From an uncultured Agathobacter sp. (GTDB lineage: Bacteria; Bacillota; Clostridia; Lachnospirales; Lachnospiraceae), in NCBI GenBank assembly GCA_944381555.1, contig CALWLL010000002.1, positions 1 to 64,000 of the forward strand: a stretch of 64,000 nt of DNA. The letters run 5' to 3'. The translations under genes were made by a program, and so were the position numbers. Positions 18,391 through 28,679 of this stretch are shown here, piece after piece; within the stretch, counting starts at the first letter, position 1, and each line of letters begins with the position of its first letter. The notes beneath the pieces are model-generated. The model worked only from the letters and a program-made list of their open reading frames with translations. It had not been told where the DNA came from and ran no database searches.

Positions 18391-18419
18391 AGAGTAACAC
18401 ATAATAAAAGAGGTGTCAA
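18391..18419 (-). promoter_or_regulatory. Promoter of the ylxM-ffh operon
   Basis: On the minus strand TTGACA (18414-18419) is followed after exactly 17 nt by TACTCT (18391-18396). The -35 box lies inside the 3' arm of the ilvA terminator hairpin. Confidence 0.6.
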
Positions 18420-18441
18420 GTATTTTTTCTTGTCACCTCTT
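18408..18441 (-). terminator. Intrinsic terminator after ilvA
   Basis: On the minus strand AAGAGGTGACAAG and CTTGACACCTCTT pair with one mismatch around an 8-nt A/T loop. TTATTATG follows. It begins about 40 nt past the ilvA stop. Confidence 0.75.
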
Positions 18442-18482
18442 AGTATTTTATATTATTCTTATATGACTTTCAGACAATTCAA

Positions 18483-19694
18483 TTACAATGAAGTCCTTAC
18501 TACCCTCGGCTTATAACCGGCTGTTTCCAAAGACTTTAAGATACTTTTCTTATGTTCTGTTCCAAAACTCTCCATTGTAATCCGAAGTTCAACCGCATCA
18601 TTACGGTTTGTAGATACAAACTGGTTATGCTCTAATTTTATGACATTTCCCTGCGCCTTGGCAATAATATCCGCAACCATAGACAACTGGCCCGGTCTGT
18701 CCGGCAAAAGAACCGATACCGTAAATATACGGTCTCGAAAGATAAGTCCCTGCTGTACGACAGATGACATCGTAATAATATCCATGTTGCCGCCGCTTAA
18801 AATAGATACCACACGTTTGTCCTTTATATCCAGATGTTTTAGTGCCGCTACCGTCAATAGACCGGAATTTTCCACTACCATCTTATGATTTTCTACCATA
18901 TCAAGGAAGGAGCCAATCAGCTCATCATCCTCTACTGTGATAATATCATCCAGATTTTTCTGGATGTATGGGAAAATAAGGCTTCCCGGTGTTTTTACCG
19001 CAGTGCCGTCCGCAATCGTATTCACACTTGGAAGTGTTGTTACCTTCCCTGCTGCGATAGAACTCTGCATACAGTTTGCCCCTGCCGGTTCTACGCCGAT
19101 GACTTTAATCTTTGGATTTAACAGCTTAGAAAGCGTCGCAACGCCTGCTGCAAGTCCGCCGCCGCCGATTGGAACTAAAATATATTCAACTAATGGAAGC
19201 TCTTTGAAGATTTCCATCGCGATACTGCCCTGTCCGGTTGCAACCGCAGGGTCATCAAACGGATGGATAAACGTATATCCTTCTTTTTCCGCCAGTTCTA
19301 GTGCATGTGCGCACGCTTCGTCGTAGACGTCGCCGTAAAGAATTACCTCCGCGCCATAGCTTTTGGTACGGTTGATTTTAATTAACGGTGTTCCGGTTGG
19401 CATTACGATAACAGCCTTACAGCCATAGCGTTTTGCCGCATATGCCACACCCTGTGCATGGTTTCCGGCAGATGCCGTAATCAGGCCTTTGCTTCTTTCT
19501 TCGTCTGTTAAAGTGCTGATCTTATAATATGCGCCACGCACCTTATAAGCACCTGTCAACTGCATATTTTCCGGCTTCAGATATACTTTGTTGCCTGTCT
19601 GTTCACTTAAAAACTCACTGTAAATAAGCTTTGTTTCTAATGTTACCTCTTTTACTTTTTCACTCGCCTCTTCAAATTTGTCCAATGTCAACAT
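18483..19694 (-). CDS. ilvA: Threonine ammonia-lyase with C-terminal ACT domain
   Basis: The 403-residue PLP enzyme deaminates threonine to 2-oxobutanoate. It shows the PLP lysine in YKVRGAYYKI (about 56), the phosphate-binding loop VPIGGGGLAAG (about 180), and a C-terminal ACT regulatory domain (about 325-403, VLLPDRPGQLSMVADIIA). The size and single ACT domain fit the shorter threonine dehydratase group common in Clostridia, which may be biosynthetic or catabolic. The start at 19694 follows GGAGAG. It lies 13 nt after ftsY, so it shares that transcript. Confidence 0.93.
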   Translation of the reverse strand: MLTLDKFEEASEKVKEVTLETKLIYSEFLSEQTGNKVYLKPENMQLTGAYKVRGAYYKISTLTDEERSKGLITASAGNHAQGVAYAAKRYGCKAVIVMPTGTPLIKINRTKSYGAEVILYGDVYDEACAHALELAEKEGYTFIHPFDDPAVATGQGSIAMEIFKELPLVEYILVPIGGGGLAAGVATLSKLLNPKIKVIGVEPAGANCMQSSIAAGKVTTLPSVNTIADGTAVKTPGSLIFPYIQKNLDDIITVEDDELIGSFLDMVENHKMVVENSGLLTVAALKHLDIKDKRVVSILSGGNMDIITMSSVVQQGLIFRDRIFTVSVLLPDRPGQLSMVADIIAKAQGNVIKLEHNQFVSTNRNDAVELRITMESFGTEHKKSILKSLETAGYKPRVVRTSL

Positions 19695-19707
19695 AACCAG
19701 TCTCTCC

Positions 19708-20643
19708 TTATTCCTTAGAAATTGCAAATAACGCATTTACAAACTCATCTGAATCAAACTTCTGTAAATCTTCGATTGTTTCACCCACACCGATGTATTT
19801 TACCGGCACATTCAGTTCCGATTGAATCGCAACTGCAATACCGCCCTTGGCAGTTCCATCCATCTTGGTAAGAACAATGCCCGATATACCTGCCACTTCT
19901 GCAAATTCCTTCGCCTGCACCAAAGCGTTCTGTCCGGTTGTCGCATCGAGTACAATCAAAGTCTCTCTGTATGCTTCCGGGTATTCTCTTTCCAAAATAC
20001 GATTGATTTTTCCCAGCTCGTTCATAAGATTCTTTTTATTATGGAGTCTTCCCGCAGTGTCTACAATCAGCACATCTGCATTTCTCGCTTTTGCCGCCGC
20101 TACCGCATCATATACAACCGCCCCCGGATCAGACCCCTCCGGTCCGCCAATCATATCAACGCCGGAACGATTTGCCCATTCCCGCAGCTGCTCACCGGCT
20201 GCCGCGCGGAAGGTATCCGCGCCCGCGATTACCACCTTTCTGCCTTCGGCTTTTAGCTTTCCCGCCAGTTTTCCAACGGTTGTCGTTTTTCCGACTCCGT
20301 TTACGCCGATTACCAGAAGGACTGACTTTTCGCTTTCAAAACGATATGCCGTCTCTTCTACCTTCATCTGCTCTTTGATACTTTCAATCAACAGATTTTT
20401 GCATTCCGCCGGCTCTTTGATGTGATTTTCTTTTACTCTCCTGCGCAGGTCAGAAAGAATATCCTGTGTTGCACGGACGCCAAGATCTCCCATAATGAGA
20501 ATTTCTTCCAATTCCTCGTAAAAGTCATCATCAATATTGGAAAAGCCATTAAATATGGCATCAATCCCGGATACGATATTGTTTCTGGTCTTGGTTAAGC
20601 CTTCCACTAATCGGCTAAAAAAGCCCTTCTTTTCTTCACTCAT
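19708..20643 (-). CDS. ftsY: SRP receptor FtsY
   Basis: The 311-residue GTPase has an N domain and G domain with GVNGVGKTTT (about 112), DTAGRLH (about 195) and TKMDGTAKGG (about 254). It docks SRP-ribosome complexes at the membrane. The N-terminal A region is short, as in Firmicutes. The ATG at 20643 is chosen over an upstream GTG because GGTGG is correctly placed before it. It lies 25 nt downstream of smc, the usual rnc-smc-ftsY order. Confidence 0.97.
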   Translation of the reverse strand: MSEEKKGFFSRLVEGLTKTRNNIVSGIDAIFNGFSNIDDDFYEELEEILIMGDLGVRATQDILSDLRRRVKENHIKEPAECKNLLIESIKEQMKVEETAYRFESEKSVLLVIGVNGVGKTTTVGKLAGKLKAEGRKVVIAGADTFRAAAGEQLREWANRSGVDMIGGPEGSDPGAVVYDAVAAAKARNADVLIVDTAGRLHNKKNLMNELGKINRILEREYPEAYRETLIVLDATTGQNALVQAKEFAEVAGISGIVLTKMDGTAKGGIAVAIQSELNVPVKYIGVGETIEDLQKFDSDEFVNALFAISKE

Positions 20644-20668
20644 ATTTACCACCTGCTCCTAACAAAAA

Positions 20669-23600
20669 TTATTCGCTTAAATCATTCTCAATCAGATTAA
20701 CCGATACCAATGCCGATACGCCCTTTTCCTGCATCGTAATGCCGTAAAGACGGTCCGCCGCAGCCATTGTGCCTCTTCTGTGCGTTATGACAATATACTG
20801 CGTATTCTTGGTTAACTTATTAAGATAATTTGCAAATCGCGAAACGTTCGAATCATCCAGTGCAGCTTCAATTTCATCTAAGAGACAAAACGGCGAAGGC
20901 TTTAGTGACTGGATTGCAAAAAGAAGTGCAATTGCAGTAAGCGCCTTTTCCCCGCCTGATAACTGCATCATATTCTGAAGTTTCTTTCCCGGCGGCTGCG
21001 CAATAATACGAATACCGCATTCTAAGATATCTTCATCCTCAACCAGTTCTAAGGTTCCATGACCGCCGCCGAATAACTGCTTAAATGTAGCGTCAAATTC
21101 CTTTTGAATTTCAGAGAATTTTTCTTCGAACTGTTTTCTCATTCCATTATCCAGTTCCTCGATAATGCCAATCAGAGTCTGCTCCGCTTCTATCAGGTCA
21201 TCATGCTGTCCCTTTAAAAATTCATATCTTGCCGACACTTCTTTGTATTCTTCGATTGCGTTTACATTGACGTCGCCAAGTTTACGGATTTCGTCTTTGA
21301 TGCCCGCAATCCTCTTCTTTAACTCTGCCAGATTATCATAGCTTTCTTTCCGAAGCTCTGTTGAGGCATGAGGGGTAATCTCATATTCCTCCCACATGTA
21401 ATTCAACTGGAATTCTTCTGCTTCTCTTAATTTATCTAAACTGTTTCCTAAGCGGATAAGTTCGCGGTCTAAGTTATTCTTACGTTTGGAAATATCCTCC
21501 TGCTTCTGGAAAAATCCTCTGTAGGTCTCAGACATTTCATCTTTCTTTGCAAGGCTTTCCGTAAGCTGTTGTTGAAGATTTGCCATAGAATCGACAGAGG
21601 CGGCAATGGTAAGTTTGATTTCTTCAATATCATGGAGTTTTTTCTCCACATCCGCTTTTGCATTGGCTGCATTTGCGTTTAGCTCCTCACGTTCTGCATC
21701 ATATTTTTCAATCTCTCCATGAATACGGGACAGATTTTCGAATACAAACCGGATCTGCTGTTCTATTGCAGCAGCTTCTATTGCAATATTTGAAACGATT
21801 TGTTTTGCCTCTTCTTCTGAATAGCTTTCCTCTTCTAATATTTTCTGGAAATTCCTTCCTGCCTCTTCAATCTCTGCTTTGCGGTTCTTTGCATATGCAT
21901 CCTCTTCAAAAATCTTCTGTTTGTCCGCATTAATCTGGACAACCTGAAGTTCCATCTGCTCACTTTCGCTCATAAGGCTTGCAAAAGCATTTTCGCTGTC
22001 ATTTTTCTGCTGAAGGGCGCGCTCTACATTCATCTGAGCCGCTGTCTGTGCAACAACCTGCTCCTGAATCTGTGCCTTTACTGCAACAAGTTCTTCTTCG
22101 TTTAGAGCAAGGGCTGTTGCAATATCGTCTTTTCTGCTTTTCATATCCGCAAGTTCCCGTGTGATATCCGCAATTTTCTTTTCTAATTCTTCAATCTCAC
22201 GGTTTCTTGCAAGAAGGTTCGATGAATTTTTGAATGCGCCGCCGGTCATAGAGCCGCCCGGACTTAAGTATTCTCCCTCTAAGGTTACAATATGTAAAGA
22301 ATATTTATGCTTTCTCGCAATAACAAGAGCATTGTCTACGGAATCTACTACAAGAACCCTTCCTAATAAATACGCTGCTACTTCTTTATATTTGTCTTCA
22401 CAGGAAACCAGCTCATTAGCAATACCGATAACACCGTTTTCTCCCATAGCCGCTTCATTTTTGGGATTTCCCTTAGCGCTTACACTGGTAAGCGGAAGGA
22501 AAGTGGCACGTCCGAGACGATTTGCTTTTAAAAAGTCAATCATCTTCTTTGCTGTCAGTTCATCCTCTGTGACAATGTTCTGAATGTTGCCGCCGAGTGC
22601 TGTTTCAATCGCCACTTCATATTTCTTCTCAACCTGAATTAAATCCGATACAACGCCGAGAATTCCCGGATTTTCTGACTTTTGCTCCATTACCTTGCGG
22701 ATACTGTTTCCGTATCCATCATAACGTTCCGCAATATTTCTCAGCGATTCCAAACGGGACTGCTGTTTATGGTAATTTACCTGAGCCGCTTCTATCTTAC
22801 GCGTATTCTCACGGTCTTTCTCTTTCCAGCCGCGAATCCTTTCAATCAGGTCCGCTTCCTGCTTTCTTGCAGATGCCAGCCGTTCATTTACCTTTGACAA
22901 ATCCGCTTCGTATTCCTCTAATACAGAATACAAACCGACTTCCTCTGTCTTTCTGTCTAACAGACGTTTGCTAAGCTCGGCCTTACGAATGTTAATCTGC
23001 TCTAACATCGTATCAAGTCTCTGCTGGCGTGCTTTGATCGATGCATTGTTGTTTAAGAGTTCAATTAACTCTGCCTGTCCTTTTTCAATCCCTGTATTGC
23101 ATTCTGAAATCTTTGCCTGAATAGCTTCTAAGTTACTCTGTGCAATTTCTTTCTTCTCTTCTATCGCCGCATACTGTTCATCCAGTTCTTTCTTTTGCTC
23201 ATCATAGGACTGCTTTGAAAGAAGACGCTCTTTCTTTTCGTTTTCGATAGCAAAAAGGCGCGTGCTTAAATGCTCGTCCGTCATCTCTGCCGTATGAATC
23301 TGTTCATTCAATACCTGAATCTGGCTTTCTAGCTTTTCCTTGGCTACGGAAGACTGGCTGATATGCTCACGAAGGGAGTTGATATGCTCATCCATATCCT
23401 TCATTGCTTCCTCCAGCGCCATATATTCTTCCCGAATCTTCTCATATGCCGCATTGGTTTCTTCCATTTCATCATTGGCAATGCGATGCTTATCCGTCAG
23501 CTCCTTTTTGTCGCGTTCAATGCGCTCCATCTCTAAAAGGAACATATTTACATCGAGTTCTTTTAATTCACTCTTCTTGTTCAGGTAAATCTTTGCCTTT

Positions 23601-24229
23601 TCAGACTGCCTCTCTAACGGACCAACCTGACGCTCTAATTCTGCCAAAATATCATTGACACGAACTAAGTTCTCACGTTCATTTTCCAACTTTTTCTGTG
23701 CAGTTGCTTTTCTCTTTTTATATTTTACGATGCCCGCCGCTTCATCAAACAACTCACGGCGTTCCTCCGGTTTTCCGCTTAAGATACGGTCAATCTGACC
23801 CTGTCCGATGATGGAATAGCCCTCTTTTCCGATACCTGTGTCGTAAAACAGCTCTGCAACCTCTTTCAAACGGCATACATTGCCGTTGATTAAGTATTCA
23901 CTTTCCCCGGAGCGGTAAAGACGTCTTGCAATCGTTACTTCTTCAAAATCAATCGCAAGCGCATGGTCCGAGTTGTCCAATGTAATCGCAACATAAGCAT
24001 AACTTAGCGGTTTACGGTTTTCTGTTCCCGCAAAGATGACATCCTGCATGGAAGAACCACGCAGCTGCCTGGTACTCTGTTCGCCTAATACCCAGCGAAC
24101 CGCATCCGCCACATTGCTCTTACCACTTCCGTTTGGTCCCACAATTCCCGTAATACCATTATGAAAATCAAATACTATCTTATTGGCAAAGGATTTAAAT
24201 CCATGTATCTCTAAACTTTTTAAATACAT
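20669..24229 (-). CDS. smc: Chromosome segregation ATPase SMC
   Basis: The 1186-residue protein is full length. It has Walker [10 protein letters not shown] (residue about 32), long coiled coils (about 170-500 and 680-1020), a hinge near 515-640 ([13 protein letters not shown]), and C-terminal signature [14 protein letters not shown] and Walker [14 protein letters not shown]. With ScpA/B it condenses and segregates the chromosome. The gene starts 3 nt after the rnc stop, indicating coupled translation. Confidence 0.98.
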   Translation of the reverse strand: MYLKSLEIHGFKSFANKIVFDFHNGITGIVGPNGSGKSNVADAVRWVLGEQSTRQLRGSSMQDVIFAGTENRKPLSYAYVAITLDNSDHALAIDFEEVTIARRLYRSGESEYLINGNVCRLKEVAELFYDTGIGKEGYSIIGQGQIDRILSGKPEERRELFDEAAGIVKYKKRKATAQKKLENERENLVRVNDILAELERQVGPLERQSEKAKIYLNKKSELKELDVNMFLLEMERIERDKKELTDKHRIANDEMEETNAAYEKIREEYMALEEAMKDMDEHINSLREHISQSSVAKEKLESQIQVLNEQIHTAEMTDEHLSTRLFAIENEKKERLLSKQSYDEQKKELDEQYAAIEEKKEIAQSNLEAIQAKISECNTGIEKGQAELIELLNNNASIKARQQRLDTMLEQINIRKAELSKRLLDRKTEEVGLYSVLEEYEADLSKVNERLASARKQEADLIERIRGWKEKDRENTRKIEAAQVNYHKQQSRLESLRNIAERYDGYGNSIRKVMEQKSENPGILGVVSDLIQVEKKYEVAIETALGGNIQNIVTEDELTAKKMIDFLKANRLGRATFLPLTSVSAKGNPKNEAAMGENGVIGIANELVSCEDKYKEVAAYLLGRVLVVDSVDNALVIARKHKYSLHIVTLEGEYLSPGGSMTGGAFKNSSNLLARNREIEELEKKIADITRELADMKSRKDDIATALALNEEELVAVKAQIQEQVVAQTAAQMNVERALQQKNDSENAFASLMSESEQMELQVVQINADKQKIFEEDAYAKNRKAEIEEAGRNFQKILEEESYSEEEAKQIVSNIAIEAAAIEQQIRFVFENLSRIHGEIEKYDAEREELNANAANAKADVEKKLHDIEEIKLTIAASVDSMANLQQQLTESLAKKDEMSETYRGFFQKQEDISKRKNNLDRELIRLGNSLDKLREAEEFQLNYMWEEYEITPHASTELRKESYDNLAELKKRIAGIKDEIRKLGDVNVNAIEEYKEVSARYEFLKGQHDDLIEAEQTLIGIIEELDNGMRKQFEEKFSEIQKEFDATFKQLFGGGHGTLELVEDEDILECGIRIIAQPPGKKLQNMMQLSGGEKALTAIALLFAIQSLKPSPFCLLDEIEAALDDSNVSRFANYLNKLTKNTQYIVITHRRGTMAAADRLYGITMQEKGVSALVSVNLIENDLSE

Positions 24230-24232
24230 TCT

Positions 24233-24925
24233 CTACTCCCTTAAATTTGGTCGAAGCAGCAAGAGTGCGTGATATGCAGCTTCCTGCTCCGCAGACTTCT
24301 TTGTATGGCCTGTTCCCGTACTTACCTGTTTGTTTCCAATCATAACGCCAACCATAAAGTTCTTATCATGATCCGGACCTGTCTCTTCTAATAACACATA
24401 GCTTAACTGCTCGTGCTGTCCCTGCACTACCTCCTGCAGGATAGTCTTGCTATCATAAAAGAGCTTCTTATGTTCAACATCTGTCAAAACGAATCTCTGA
24501 ACAAACTCTTTTGCATTAGCAAAACCACCATCTAAATAGATTGCACCGATTACGGCCTCTAATGCATCTGACAAAATGGATTTTCTCTTTCTTCCGCCGG
24601 TCTGTTCTTCCCCCTTGCCTAGAAAAAGAAAATGCCCTAAATGAATTGCTTCCGTACACATTGCAAGCGTCGGTTCACAAACGATGCTTGCACGAAGCCT
24701 GGTTAATTCTCCCTCTGTAAGCTTCGGATAATTGGAAAACAAAAATTCACTGGAAGTAAGCTCTAATACCGCATCTCCCAAAAACTCCAGACGCTCATTA
24801 TCGGAGAGTTTTTTTAAATGCTTCTCATTTGCATAGGAACTGTGTGTCAGTGCCTGTCTTAATAATTCTTCATTGCTAAACTGATAGCCTATGATACTTT
24901 GAAATTTTTTCAATTCAGACATCAT
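24233..24925 (-). CDS. rnc: Ribonuclease III
   Basis: The protein of about 230 residues has the RNase III signature NERLEFLGDAVLEL (about 42), a second acidic cluster (ALEAVIGAIYLDGG) and a C-terminal double-stranded RNA-binding domain (GTGHTKKSAEQEAAYHALL). It cuts dsRNA in rRNA precursors and structured mRNAs. Adjacent ATGs at 24925 and 24922 both follow GGGGGG; the second has better spacing. The longer frame lacks a ribosome binding site. It lies between acpP and smc as in many Firmicutes. Confidence 0.96.
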   Translation of the reverse strand: MMSELKKFQSIIGYQFSNEELLRQALTHSSYANEKHLKKLSDNERLEFLGDAVLELTSSEFLFSNYPKLTEGELTRLRASIVCEPTLAMCTEAIHLGHFLFLGKGEEQTGGRKRKSILSDALEAVIGAIYLDGGFANAKEFVQRFVLTDVEHKKLFYDSKTILQEVVQGQHEQLSYVLLEETGPDHDKNFMVGVMIGNKQVSTGTGHTKKSAEQEAAYHALLLLRPNLRE

Positions 24926-25016
24926 GTCCCCCCTAATGTTTACTAATTCACAACACAAAATAGACTGCCGCACATAATTTATAAAAACTAAATGCGACAG
25001 TCAATTGCAATTATCA

Positions 25017-25253
25017 TTAGTTGTTTGCGATTGCGTTTTTAATCTGTTCAACAGCATCACCGACTGTAACGATTTTTTCTGCCTCTTCGTTTGGAATTTC
25101 AATATCAAATTCCTCTTCCACACCCATGATAATCTGGAATACGTCTAATGAATCAGCGCCCAGATCGTCGATGAATGTAGTTTCTAATTTGATATCATCT
25201 GCCTCTACGTTTAATACTTCAACAATAATTTTTTTAACTTTTTCGAATTCCAT
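25017..25253 (-). CDS. acpP: Acyl carrier protein
   Basis: The 78-residue acidic protein has the phosphopantetheine serine in [15 protein letters not shown] (about 36). It carries acyl chains during fatty acid synthesis and supplies acyl-ACP to PlsX, encoded directly upstream (14-nt gap). AGGAGTAAATC precedes the ATG. It has the usual ACP length and composition. Confidence 0.97.
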   Translation of the reverse strand: MEFEKVKKIIVEVLNVEADDIKLETTFIDDLGADSLDVFQIIMGVEEEFDIEIPNEEAEKIVTVGDAVEQIKNAIANN

Positions 25254-25267
25254 GATTTACTCCTTTT

Positions 25268-26296
25268 CTACTCTTCCTCAGAACTTGAGTCTTCTACAAT
25301 AATATTTTCTTTGATTTTTCCATTGATATCCTGTTCTTTAAAAGTAACACACTGGAAAATCGCATTGGTAATCTCTGTACACTTGGAATTGCCATGTGTT
25401 TTTACTACCAATCCATTCAGTCCAAGCAGCGGCGCACCGCCATACTGGGTTCCGTCAAAGCTCTTTAATGTTTTCTTTAATGCCGGTAATGCAAGCGCCG
25501 CTCCAATTTTACTGGTAAATGTACTCATAAGGCCGCCTTTGATAATATGAACAAGCGTTGAACTTAAGCCTTCATATAGCTTTAAGATAACGTTTCCTAC
25601 AAATGCTTCACAGACAATTACATCTGCGCCGCCTTTTGGAATTTCTCTTGCTTCAATACAGCCGGTAAAGTTAATGCCTTCACATGCATGAAGCTTCGGA
25701 ATTGTCTCCTTTACCAAAGCATTTCCTTTTTCCTCTTCTGCACCAATGTTGACAATTGCAACTCTTGGGTTCTTTATGCCGAGAACATTCTCCATATAAA
25801 TAGAACCCATCTGTGCAAACTGAACTAAGTGATCAGATTTGGCGTCAACATTTGCACCACAGTCAATCAGAAGAGATACGCCTGCTTCTGTTGGAATAAG
25901 CGGTGCAAGCGGCGGACGTTTGATTCCTTTGATACGTCCTACAATTACTTGTCCTCCGACAAGAAGGGCACCTGAACTTCCTGCTGAGATAAAAGCATCT
26001 GCTTCCCCCTGTTTCACCATATTCATCCCCACAACCATTGATGACTGTTTCTTTTTGCGAATAGAAATAACCGGCGGTTCTGCCATCTCAATCACCTCAG
26101 GCGCATGCACAACTTCAATTTGTTCGGCTTCATATGAATATTTTGCAAGTTCTGCCTTTACAACATCTTCCTGTCCGACTAAGAACACCTTAATGTCTTT
26201 TCTGGCAGAAACAGCGTTTACAGCACCTTTGACAATCTCTGCCGGAGCATTATCTCCGCCCATAGCATCCAGCGCTACTTTTGTTATTTCCTGCAT
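25268..26296 (-). CDS. plsX: Phosphate acyltransferase PlsX
   Basis: The 342-residue protein begins TKVALDAMGGDNAPAEIVKG, the PlsX signature. It makes acyl-phosphate from acyl-ACP, the first step of phosphatidic acid synthesis with PlsY/PlsC. Further matches are SAGSSGALLVGG and RPPLAPLIPT. AAGGAGGG precedes the ATG. A good promoter lies 30-60 bp upstream, so plsX probably starts the plsX-acpP-rnc-smc-ftsY-ilvA transcript. It ends in an acidic tail (EDSSSEEE). Confidence 0.97.
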   Translation of the reverse strand: MQEITKVALDAMGGDNAPAEIVKGAVNAVSARKDIKVFLVGQEDVVKAELAKYSYEAEQIEVVHAPEVIEMAEPPVISIRKKKQSSMVVGMNMVKQGEADAFISAGSSGALLVGGQVIVGRIKGIKRPPLAPLIPTEAGVSLLIDCGANVDAKSDHLVQFAQMGSIYMENVLGIKNPRVAIVNIGAEEEKGNALVKETIPKLHACEGINFTGCIEAREIPKGGADVIVCEAFVGNVILKLYEGLSSTLVHIIKGGLMSTFTSKIGAALALPALKKTLKSFDGTQYGGAPLLGLNGLVVKTHGNSKCTEITNAIFQCVTFKEQDINGKIKENIIVEDSSSEEE

Positions 26297-26325
26297 AGCA
26301 AACCCTCCTTATGCGTCTAATTGAA

Positions 26326-26354
26326 AATATACTATATCTTATTCTATAAATCAA
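26326..26354 (-). promoter_or_regulatory. Promoter of the plsX operon
   Basis: On the minus strand TTGATT (26349-26354) and TATATT (26326-26331) are 17 nt apart, upstream of plsX. An AT-rich partial palindrome overlaps the -10 region, but I could not match it to a FapR or FabT operator. Confidence 0.7.
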
Positions 26355-26432
26355 TTATTTTTTACGCAAATAATTCTGCCAAAAGCCATGCTCTTTCACA
26401 CGTTAATATATCGCGGTCTTTCCTATGATATG

Positions 26433-26460
26433 AAAAAAGGGCCTCCCTTCGGAAACCCTT
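26433..26460 (-). terminator. Intrinsic terminator after rpmF
   Basis: On the minus strand AAGGGTTTCC pairs with GGAGGCCCTT around a short loop, allowing G-U pairs. TTTTTTCAT follows. It separates DUF177-rpmF from plsX. Confidence 0.75.
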
Positions 26461-26477
26461 ATCCTTCATGTACTAGA

Positions 26478-26657
26478 TTAGTCCTGTGCAATAATTTCTT
26501 TCTTATTGTAGCTTCCACAGTTCTTGCAGACTCTATGAGGCATCATTAATTCGCCACATTTGCTGCATTTAACTAAAGTTGGAGCAGACATTTTCCAATT
26601 AGCTCTTCTCTTATCTCTTCTTCCCTTAGAAGATTTATTCTTTGGACAAATTGACAT
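26478..26657 (-). CDS. rpmF: 50S ribosomal protein L32
   Basis: The 59-residue protein begins MSICPKNKSSKGRRDKRRAN and has two CxxC pairs (CSKCG, CKNCG), so it is the zinc-binding form of L32. TTTAAGGAGGTG precedes the ATG and overlaps the end of the DUF177 gene. The DUF177-rpmF pair is conserved across bacteria. Confidence 0.97.
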   Translation of the reverse strand: MSICPKNKSSKGRRDKRRANWKMSAPTLVKCSKCGELMMPHRVCKNCGSYNKKEIIAQD

Positions 26658-26661
26658 TTGC

Positions 26662-27186
26662 TTACACCTCCTTAAATTTACTAAATATATCTTGGATTGC
26701 TGCCATTCTTGGATCCAGTTCTGTTCTCCGGCAATCGCAGGTACCCTTATTTAAGTTCATCCCGCAGACTTTGCAAATTCCTTTGCAATCCTCTTTGCAC
26801 AGAACTTTCATAGGCCAGTTCACCAAGATCTCGGCGTAGACTAATTTGTCTACATCCAGCTCAAATCCAATCAGGTAGTCGGTTTCTTCCATCTCTTCAT
26901 CAACAACTACGCCATTCTCAACCTTAAGCTCCTTGTCAATGTCGAAACAGATTTGCGTTGGAACCTCTTCCAAACATCTGCCACACGGTATTCCCACTTC
27001 TATATCGACACTGCCTGAAATAAGCAGCAGCTTATTCTCTCTGTTTGCAATACGAAGCTCTACCGGTGTTTTTTTCAGAATAGGAAATTCTCCTAATCTC
27101 GACTCAAAAGAGGTCATATCCATGACAACTTCTTCTGTAATCTCTTTATTAACTGATTTAATAACATTCGAAATATCGATAATCAT
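26662..27186 (-). CDS. yceD: YceD/DUF177 family protein
   Basis: The 174-residue protein has the DUF177 pattern: a CGRCL pair (residue about 73) and a C-terminal Cys-rich segment (CKEDCKGICKVCGMNLNKGTC). Family members sit before rpmF and have been linked to 23S rRNA accumulation in some organisms. TAGGAGAATATC precedes the ATG. It is followed within 5 nt by rpmF. Confidence 0.92.
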   Translation of the reverse strand: MIIDISNVIKSVNKEITEEVVMDMTSFESRLGEFPILKKTPVELRIANRENKLLLISGSVDIEVGIPCGRCLEEVPTQICFDIDKELKVENGVVVDEEMEETDYLIGFELDVDKLVYAEILVNWPMKVLCKEDCKGICKVCGMNLNKGTCDCRRTELDPRMAAIQDIFSKFKEV

Positions 27187-27292
27187 GATATTCTCCTATT
27201 CGCACCTTGTCAATTATACATACCATGCATTTGTTTGTCAACATTTTTTTCCACGAATCGCAAAGTAATCCGCGACTATCCCTTGCGCTTTC

Positions 27293-28483
27293 TTATACTA
27301 ATGCAACTGTCTCTCTACAGATTGCAAGTTCTTCGTTTGTTGGAATCGCAATACATGTTACTTTGGAATCCGCAGTAGAGATAATCGCTTCTTTGCCATG
27401 CGTTGCATCGTTTACTTCATCATTCAACTGCACACCAAGATAAGTAAGGTTTTTCATAATCATTTTTCTAATCTTGCTGTCATTCTCCCCAAGACCTGCT
27501 GTAAAGCAGATGACATCCACACCGTTCATTGCTGCTGCATATGCTCCCACATATTTGATTACGCGGTAAGCAAATGTCTGCTGCGCAAGCGCCGCCCTTT
27601 TATTTCCTGCTTGTGCGGCTGCTTCAATATCACGGAAATCACTGGATACACCCGATAAACCTTCCACACCTGATTTTTTATTTAATACGTTCATAACCTG
27701 AGAAAGCGTTATATCTTCCTTCTGTGCGATAAACTCTAAAATAGAAGGATCGACGTCCCCGGAACGTGTTCCCATGATAAGTCCTTCTAATGGAGTAAGA
27801 CCCATAGAAGTATCTACGGATTTTCCGCCATCAACCGCACATACGCTTGCACCGTTTCCTAAGTGACATACGATAATTTTTAAATCCTCGTAATTCTTTT
27901 CTACAATTTCCGCTGCTCTCTTAGATACGAAGCTGTGGCTTGTACCATGAAAACCATAACGGCGAACGCCATATTTTTCATAGTATTCATATGGAAGACC
28001 ATACATATAAGCAACATCCGGCATAGTCTGGTGGAAAGCAGTATCAAATACGGCTACCATAGGAACATTCGGCATAAGCTCCTGACATGCACGGATACCG
28101 ATTAAATTTGCCGGATTATGCAGTGGTGCAAGGTCATTGCATTCTTCAATCGCTGATATAACTTCATCCGTCAATACGGTAGCCGCTGCGAATTTCTCCC
28201 CGCCGTGTACCACACGGTGTCCGACAGCTTCAATTTCTGACAGGTTAGAAACAGCCCCTGTAGCTGGATTTACCAAAGCATCCAGCACAAGCGAAATTGC
28301 CTGTTTGTGTGTCGGCATGGCTGCTTCCGTAATTTCTTTGTCAAGACCGGTCTTCTGATATACAAGGCGTCCGTCAATACCGATTCTTTCACAAAGTCCT
28401 TTTGCGAGTACTTCTTCTGTGTCAGAGTTAATAAGCTGATACTTAAGTGAGGAACTGCCACAGTTAATTACTAATACGTTCAT
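27293..28483 (-). CDS. ackA: Acetate kinase
   Basis: The 396-residue enzyme converts acetyl phosphate and ADP to acetate and ATP. It has MNVLVINCGSSSLKYQLI, FDTAFHQTMP (about 147), YGFHGTSH and HLGNGASVCAV. The start at 28483 follows AAAAGGAG; the longer frame adds 17 unsupported residues. The gene ends 107 bp before DUF177. pta is not next to it. Its 5' region (28484-28680) can fold into at least one strong hairpin. Confidence 0.97.
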   Translation of the reverse strand: MNVLVINCGSSSLKYQLINSDTEEVLAKGLCERIGIDGRLVYQKTGLDKEITEAAMPTHKQAISLVLDALVNPATGAVSNLSEIEAVGHRVVHGGEKFAAATVLTDEVISAIEECNDLAPLHNPANLIGIRACQELMPNVPMVAVFDTAFHQTMPDVAYMYGLPYEYYEKYGVRRYGFHGTSHSFVSKRAAEIVEKNYEDLKIIVCHLGNGASVCAVDGGKSVDTSMGLTPLEGLIMGTRSGDVDPSILEFIAQKEDITLSQVMNVLNKKSGVEGLSGVSSDFRDIEAAAQAGNKRAALAQQTFAYRVIKYVGAYAAAMNGVDVICFTAGLGENDSKIRKMIMKNLTYLGVQLNDEVNDATHGKEAIISTADSKVTCIAIPTNEELAICRETVALV

Positions 28484-28524
28484 TTTAATCTCCTTTTCTG
28501 CACTGCTTTTTACGCATATGCAAC

Positions 28525-28552
28525 TTTGAGCCAAGCAGCGCGCAGGCTCAAA
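28525..28552 (-). other. Strong hairpin in the ackA leader
   Basis: TTTGAGCC (28525-28532) and GGCTCAAA (28545-28552) form a perfect 8-bp stem about 45 nt before the ackA start. A second, less regular GTGTG...CACAC hairpin lies at about 28558-28580. Neither has a following T-run on the minus strand, so they may be leader structure rather than terminators. Confidence 0.45.
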
Positions 28553-28679
28553 CTGCCGTGTGGAAAAAATTTTTCACACTATCTTATCCTTTTTCGCATG
28601 AATGATAACGCTAAAAAACTATTATAATTATACCCCCTATTTTCAGTGTATACAAGGAAAAAATAGGAGGTATCAAAAA

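Noticed and set aside
19847-20425. Plus-strand open frame of 192 codons
   Set aside because: Shadow of ftsY; composition is Ser/Pro-rich, as expected from antisense reading, and the opposite strand has clear GTPase motifs.
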